This document shows, piece after piece, positions 7,149-7,281 of a stretch of DNA of 7,281 nt. A program made the position numbers and the translations under genes. This DNA is from Alphaproteobacteria bacterium (GTDB taxonomy: Bacteria > Pseudomonadota > Alphaproteobacteria > SP197). Numbering within the stretch: position 1 is the stretch's first letter; the number at the start of each line of letters is the position of its first letter. The stretch covers positions 1-7,281 of the forward strand of contig JAJEBJ010000154.1 in NCBI GenBank assembly GCA_022822575.1, written 5' to 3'. The notes under the pieces were generated by a model. It ran no database searches, was not told where the DNA came from, and saw only the letters and a list, made by a program, of their open reading frames with translations.

Positions 7149-7281
7149 ATCCACTCGACGACCTTCCCTGTCTGAGGGACGTCGCGGATGCATTCTCTCT
7201 CAGGGCGCGCAAGTCACTGGGACAGAACTTTCTGTTTGATGAAAACGTGCTCGACCGCATCGCTCGCAGCGCTGGCTGCCT
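7145..7281 (+). CDS. rsmA: 16S rRNA dimethyladenosine transferase RsmA (KsgA), N-terminal fragment
   Basis: The first 45 codons of an enzyme that dimethylates two adjacent adenines near the 3' end of 16S rRNA, using S-adenosylmethionine, late in small-subunit assembly. The gene runs off the right edge before the methyl-donor motif. Residues 21-30 read ARKSLGQNFL, the near-invariant N-terminal signature of the family (E. coli has ARKRFGQNFL). It is preceded by LPCLRDVADAFSL, like the alphaproteobacterial leader before this motif, and followed by DENVLDRIARSAG. No ATG or GTG start lies in this frame ahead of the motif. The start is taken as TTG at 7145, which overlaps the TGA stop of surA (TTGA) and follows AGGAAG. 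The family is close to certain; the start is likely. Confidence 0.88.
   Translation, partial: MNPLDDLPCLRDVADAFSLRARKSLGQNFLFDENVLDRIARSAGC

Overview
The window looks like an ordinary chromosomal stretch of a GC-rich Gram-negative bacterium, most likely an alphaproteobacterium. The gene order lptF-lptG-lptD-surA-rsmA, the CxxC in the N-terminal part of LptD, and the sequence style of SurA and RsmA all fit that class. No rRNA, taxonomic marker or complete housekeeping marker is present, so placement below class is not possible.

Left part (1-1014, minus strand): the first codons of an XRE-type helix-turn-helix regulator run off the left edge. Upstream of it, in the same direction, is a two-domain VOC (glyoxalase/extradiol dioxygenase fold) protein of 279 residues. 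Positions 1015-1446 form a 432-base gap between the divergent VOC gene and lptF. It holds the lptF ribosome-binding site and a weak candidate promoter, and nothing else I can support.

Right part (1447-7281, plus strand): an outer-membrane biogenesis operon. LptF and LptG are the two membrane subunits of the LptB2FG ABC transporter that extracts lipopolysaccharide from the inner membrane. LptD is the outer-membrane barrel that inserts it into the outer leaflet. SurA is the periplasmic chaperone that delivers barrel proteins such as LptD for assembly. RsmA (KsgA), the 16S rRNA dimethyltransferase, starts at the right edge. Junctions are tight: 4 bases between lptF and lptG, none between lptG and lptD, 64 bases between lptD and surA, and a surA stop overlapped by a TTG start of rsmA. 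This suggests one transcript with translational coupling. The ATPase LptB and the bridge proteins LptA and LptC are not in the window.

I found no mobile element, CRISPR array, RNA gene or undescribed system. The points worth a second look are modest: pdxA is missing from between surA and rsmA, SurA has lost the usual parvulin catalytic histidines, LptD has only three mature cysteines, and the VOC protein seems to keep metal ligands in only one of its two possible sites.
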